7,408 nt of DNA from Eubacteriaceae bacterium (GTDB lineage Bacteria; Bacillota; Clostridia; Eubacteriales; UBA1433). Of this stretch, positions 4,799 to 7,408 are shown piece after piece. The position numbers and the translations under genes are program-made. Every line of letters begins with the position of its first letter. The stretch's first letter is position 1. The stretch spans positions 1-7,408 of the forward strand of contig JAAZOI010000327.1 in assembly GCA_012797825.1 (NCBI GenBank), given 5' to 3'. The notes under the pieces were generated by a model. It saw nothing but the letters and a program-made list of their open reading frames with translations. It had not been told where the DNA came from and searched no databases.

Positions 4799-5227
4799 AT
4801 GAAAAATAATACCGCGTTAACAAAAATTTTGGCTATAACAGGGACGGTTATAGTGCTGGCGCCATTTGCGTTTATGATTATAACTTCAATAATAGGTTCA
4901 ATACGAATGGGCATGTTCAGAATGGACTATCTTATTCCTGCTGAAATGGTTCCGCTTGTACTGCTTGGCGCTTTAATGATATTTTGGGCTGCGCTATTAA
5001 GCAAAAATTACTTGAAGTTAATAATATCAACAATGGCTGCTGCAATGGTTTTTTTTATAGGGTGTATGGTCACAGCAGCGGCAAGCGGTCTTGCGTCGGG
5101 TGCAACTGAACCTAAGGGAACGGTTTGGGTTGTTGTTATAGCAATGATAATTTTATATAGCTTAAGCGCTGCAGGTATAGGAATCCAGGGGATAATGGTT
5201 ATAAGAAAGCTTTTTAGAAAGGAATAA
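4799..5227 (+). CDS. Four-span membrane protein of unknown function
   Basis: I do not recognise a characterised family. The 142 residues contain four hydrophobic segments at about 9-34, 46-67, 72-95 and 107-133, with short loops and a basic C-terminus RKLFRKE, which predicts both ends in the cytoplasm. A loop after span 1 reads MFRMDYLIPAEM and may be a conserved feature, since charged residues next to a membrane are usually kept for a reason. No signal peptidase site, ATPase motif or known transporter signature is seen. The ribosome site AAGGAGG (4786-4792) is the strongest in the window, 6 bases before the ATG. The AraC regulator starts 50 bases downstream with no strong terminator between, so the two are probably cotranscribed and the regulator may control this gene. 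Confidence 0.8.
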   Translation: MKNNTALTKILAITGTVIVLAPFAFMIITSIIGSIRMGMFRMDYLIPAEMVPLVLLGALMIFWAALLSKNYLKLIISTMAAAMVFFIGCMVTAAASGLASGATEPKGTVWVVVIAMIILYSLSAAGIGIQGIMVIRKLFRKE

Positions 5228-5277
5228 TTTTATAACGAGATAACGCTCTCTTTATTTTTACTGAAAACAACTTTAAG

Positions 5278-6150
5278 ATGAACATATATACGCATACTAT
5301 AAGTAAAGCTTTGGATTATATTGAAGATAATATATCTGATAATTTAACAATTAAAGAATTATCAGAAAAATTTTATTTATCGGAATTTCATTTCAGCAGG
5401 ATATTTAGAATAGCTATAGGAATTAGCGTCAAACAATATGTATTGGGACGAAAATTGAGCTTATCTTTATATGAACTTATTAAATCTGATAAGTCGGTAA
5501 CAGACATTGCATTTAAATACGGATTTATCTACCCTGAAGTATTCAGCAGGGCTTTTAAAAAACATTTCGGCATATCTCCGTCAGATATAAGAAATAATAA
5601 AACGTTATTATTTAATAAAGATGCCTTTACAGATAAAGCGGAAATTGTTGAGCGGGACATAGCAAATTATCAGGGAATGATGACTATAAAAGAGACTTTT
5701 ATTTACCTTGATGAAACTGCTTTATGCGGAATGTCGGTTATTGTGGATGAAAGCCGCAGCAGCTTTAATGACGATTTAACTGCGGCAGGTGAAAAGTTTA
5801 TAAAAAACACGAATGAGGATAATTTCTTAAAACAGGATAAATTCTATGTTCTTGTAAGCTGCTTTGGGGATGATTCAGGAAAATATACCGTATATTACGG
5901 CAAGGAAATTCTTGTTGAGCAAAATAAATTACAATATGAAAAAAGAAGAATTCCTAAAGGCTGGTACGCAAGCTTTTCATATTCAGGCAATCTTACAGAC
6001 AATCGGCTTACATTTGTAGATGATTTTTATCGATGGCTTATGATTAAGGAAGTCCAGCTTGAAGATAACGGTATAGGTATGCTTAATATTTTCAATCCTG
6101 AAAACTTACAAGACGTGAAAATTTTAATTCCTGTTAAAAATCCTAAATGA
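5278..6150 (+). CDS. AraC-family regulator with C-terminal GyrI-like effector domain
   Basis: The 290-residue protein has its DNA-binding part first: two helix-turn-helix motifs at residues 24-44 (TIKELSEKFYLSEFHFSRIF) and 73-94 (SVTDIAFKYGFIYPEVFSRAF), ending with the family-typical FGISPSDIR. A linker leads to a GyrI/Rob-like domain at about 139-288, with a FYVLVSCFGDD strand and the GWYASFSYSG segment, which in relatives binds small hydrophobic or cationic compounds. This domain order is that of Rob and of many Clostridia drug- or stress-responsive regulators. The ribosome site before ATG 5278 is poor and no better in-frame ATG, GTG or TTG exists downstream of the TAA at 5233. Translation is therefore probably low or coupled. 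Likely targets are the adjacent membrane protein gene or the SDR gene downstream; neither is proven. Confidence 0.9.
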   Translation: MNIYTHTISKALDYIEDNISDNLTIKELSEKFYLSEFHFSRIFRIAIGISVKQYVLGRKLSLSLYELIKSDKSVTDIAFKYGFIYPEVFSRAFKKHFGISPSDIRNNKTLLFNKDAFTDKAEIVERDIANYQGMMTIKETFIYLDETALCGMSVIVDESRSSFNDDLTAAGEKFIKNTNEDNFLKQDKFYVLVSCFGDDSGKYTVYYGKEILVEQNKLQYEKRRIPKGWYASFSYSGNLTDNRLTFVDDFYRWLMIKEVQLEDNGIGMLNIFNPENLQDVKILIPVKNPK

Positions 6151-6181
6151 CAGCAAGTTTTATCATTAACAAAAAATAAAT

Positions 6182-6230
6182 AAAGACTATTATTAAATTA
6201 TGAGAAATTTTTTTATAATAGTCTTTTTTT
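6182..6230 (+). terminator. Intrinsic terminator after the AraC gene
   Basis: AAAGACTATTAT (6182-6193) pairs perfectly with ATAATAGTCTTT (6215-6226); the 21-base loop holds a further AAATT/AATTT stem. T residues run from 6224 to 6230. The run ends 4 bases before the ribosome site of the next gene. Confidence 0.8.
6190..6219 (+). promoter_or_regulatory. Possible SDR promoter inside the terminator
   Basis: A perfect TATAAT at 6214-6219 forms the start of the right arm of the hairpin, with a weak TTATTA (6190-6195) 18 bases upstream. It would start transcription near 6226, leaving a leader of about 22 bases. No other room exists for a promoter between the hairpin and the SDR ribosome site. Confidence 0.35.
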
Positions 6231-6247
6231 ATTAAAGGAGTGATAAA

Positions 6248-7093
6248 ATGAAAAGTCTTAAAGGTAAAATTGCTGTTGTTACAGGAGCCGGCCGAGGTAT
6301 CGGTAAAGGTGCTGCGTTAGGGCTTGCAATGGCGGGTGCGACAATTTATGCAGTAGGAAGAACTAAAAATGACGAAGGGCTGCCTGAATTTCTGAGAAAT
6401 ACGGGCATATACAATACAGTTGATGAAATAAATGCTTTGGGAGGCATCGGCATTTCGCATATATGCGATTTGGCAAAAGAAGAAGAGCATGAAAAATTAT
6501 TTCAAAGAATAAAAAATGAGCAGGGCAGGCTTGATATTTTAGTAAACAGCGCATGGGCAGGCGGAGCGCACGTTATGGGGGGCTATTTTTTCAATACGCC
6601 GTTTTATAAACAGCCCGTATCGATTTTGGATGATTGTTTTATTGTAGGAGTCAGGAGTAATTATATCGCAAGCAAATATGCCGCGAAAATTATGATAAAT
6701 CAAAACAGCGGGCTTATTGTAAACATATCTTATTACGGAGCCAGAAGATATTTCAATAATGTTTCATACGGCGTTTGTAAAGCTGCTGTTGATAAGCTTT
6801 CGGCAGATACGGCATATGAGCTGAAAGAAAATAATATAAAAGTATTTTCGCTATATCCCGGTACTGTCGCGACAGAAGGAATGATTGAGGCTGCAAAATA
6901 CGATAAAACCATCGATGTAGGCGCAATGGAAACGCCTGCTTTTGTAGGGAAATGCATTGAAGCGATAGCAAGTGATGATTCCCTCTTAAATGAGAGCGGA
7001 AAAGTGCTGATAACTGCCGAGATAGCGCAGAAGTACGGTTTTACCGATATTAACGGCAGGCAGCCGGCATCGCAAAGAGATATGCTTTGGTAA
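6248..7093 (+). CDS. Short-chain dehydrogenase/reductase, DHRS1-like
   Basis: This is a classical SDR of 281 residues with a Rossmann fold that uses NAD(P)H to reduce or oxidise a carbonyl/alcohol pair. The cofactor loop is TGAGRGIG (12-19), and Arg38 in VGRT at the end of the second strand favours NADPH. The NNAG position reads NSAWAGG (100-106), the catalytic Ser is 161 in NISYYG, and Tyr174 and Lys178 form the YxxxK motif in SYGVCKAA. VGVRSNYIASK, ARRYFNNVSYG and LYPGTVATE place it near the human DHRS1-type group, slightly longer than the usual 250 residues. The physiological substrate cannot be read from sequence. AAAGGAG (6234-6240) fixes the start. It lies between an AraC-type and a TetR-type regulator gene, which suggests control by a small molecule, but which one is unclear. 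Confidence 0.92.
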   Translation: MKSLKGKIAVVTGAGRGIGKGAALGLAMAGATIYAVGRTKNDEGLPEFLRNTGIYNTVDEINALGGIGISHICDLAKEEEHEKLFQRIKNEQGRLDILVNSAWAGGAHVMGGYFFNTPFYKQPVSILDDCFIVGVRSNYIASKYAAKIMINQNSGLIVNISYYGARRYFNNVSYGVCKAAVDKLSADTAYELKENNIKVFSLYPGTVATEGMIEAAKYDKTIDVGAMETPAFVGKCIEAIASDDSLLNESGKVLITAEIAQKYGFTDINGRQPASQRDMLW

Positions 7094-7121
7094 AATTAAG
7101 GATTAATAAATTTTATAAGAT

Positions 7122-7151
7122 AAATAAGAGATTTTATATCTCTTATTTTTT
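7122..7151 (+). terminator. Intrinsic terminator of the SDR gene
   Basis: AAATAAGAGAT (7122-7132) pairs perfectly with ATCTCTTATTT (7138-7148) across TTTAT, and T residues run 7146-7151. It starts 29 bases after the SDR stop. Confidence 0.87.
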
Positions 7152-7175
7152 ATTAATCTTTTTAGCTTTGAAATA

Positions 7176-7204
7176 TTGACAAAATGACTAATAAGTCATA
7201 TTAT
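7176..7204 (+). promoter_or_regulatory. Promoter of the TetR-type gene
   Basis: A consensus TTGACA (7176-7181), an ideal 17-base spacer and TATTAT (7199-7204). Initiation would fall near 7211, inside the second operator. This is the best sigma-A promoter in the window. Confidence 0.75.
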
Positions 7205-7223
7205 ATGACCATAAAGTCATATA
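7184..7223. promoter_or_regulatory. Two tandem operators for the TetR-type regulator
   Basis: Site 1 is ATGAC-N6-GTCAT at 7184-7199 (arms ATGACT/AGTCAT), filling the space between -35 and -10. Site 2 is TATATGAC-N6-GTCATATA at 7202-7223, covering the end of the -10 and the start point. Both have the same GAC-N6-GTC core, with centres 21 bp apart, two helical turns. TetR-family dimers bind palindromes of this kind, so autorepression is the natural reading. Confidence 0.75.
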
Positions 7224-7285
7224 ACTAAATATCAGCATTAATTAAACTAAAATATAAAAAATTAAGCCGAAACAGAGGTGTATAA

Positions 7286-7408
7286 ATGCCGAAAGATACA
7301 TTTTTTAATTTAAACGAAGAAAAACGGATAAAGGTGTTAAAATCTGCCGTAAGCGAATTTTTAGATAAAGGATACGAAAAAGGCAATATAGAAACAATCG
7401 CTAAAAAT
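7286..7408 (+). CDS. TetR/AcrR-family transcriptional regulator (partial, N-terminal 41 residues)
   Basis: The gene runs off the right edge. The visible 41 residues start MPKDTFFNLNEEKR and continue with KVLKSAVSEFLDKGYEK and IETIAKN, the first helix and the beginning of the helix-turn-helix of a TetR/AcrR repressor; the turn and recognition helix are beyond the window. PKDTFFNL plus EEKR is a common start for a Clostridia subgroup of this family. AGAGGTG (7274-7280) precedes the ATG by 5 bases. The promoter just upstream carries two operators of TetR type, so the protein probably represses its own gene and perhaps genes beyond the edge, often efflux pumps or enzymes in this family. The effector is unknown. 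Confidence 0.87.
   Translation, partial: MPKDTFFNLNEEKRIKVLKSAVSEFLDKGYEKGNIETIAKN

Noticed and set aside
5237..5258. GAGA-TAACGC-TCTC hairpin followed by TTTATTTTT before the AraC gene
   Set aside because: Only four paired bases; too weak to call a terminator, although partial attenuation is possible.
6733..6971. Two overlapping minus-strand frames within the SDR gene
   Set aside because: Shadows of a well-supported SDR gene with intact catalytic motifs; no ribosome site or recognisable domain.

Overview
The window looks like chromosomal DNA of an anaerobic, spore-forming, low-GC member of the Bacillota (class Clostridia in the broad sense). The DNA is AT-rich, Shine-Dalgarno sites are strong, intrinsic terminators are compact, and there is a CotJB/CotJC spore-coat pair plus a rubrerythrin-type ferritin-like protein. 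All recognised genes are on the + strand. No RNA gene, CRISPR array or insertion sequence is visible.

Layout. (1) 1-1212: the tail of an unrecognised gene overlaps cotJB by ATGA. cotJB has an extra repeat-rich N-terminus and is followed by cotJC, a manganese-catalase-family coat protein, and a strong terminator. (2) 1223-2282: a small Rieske [2Fe-2S] protein, then a 181-residue charged helical protein built almost wholly of 18-residue repeats, then a terminator. (3) 2296-2862: a stretch without large genes. It holds a 19-bp palindrome of Fur/PerR shape, two tandem paralogous single-span membrane microproteins (45 and 35 residues) and a symmetric operator-like site around the next promoter. 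(4) 2875-4000: lrgA-lrgB (CidAB/PftAB-like) and a terminator. (5) 4037-4688: a stand-alone ferritin-like diiron protein with its own promoter and terminator. (6) 4715-6230: a four-span membrane protein and an AraC-type regulator with a GyrI-like effector domain, probably one unit. (7) 6248-7148: an SDR oxidoreductase close to the DHRS1 group. (8) 7176-7408: the start of a TetR/AcrR regulator, cut by the window edge, with a textbook promoter carrying two identical-format operators.

How the parts fit. Catalase-type coat protein, Rieske protein and ferritin-like protein give the left two thirds a redox and peroxide-defence flavour. The helical repeat protein and LrgAB suggest stress or envelope functions. 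That theme is inferred from neighbourhood: terminators split the window into at least six transcription units, so there is no single operon. The least explained parts are the microprotein pair (2358-2680) with its palindrome, and the strict 18-residue repeat protein (1691-2236).
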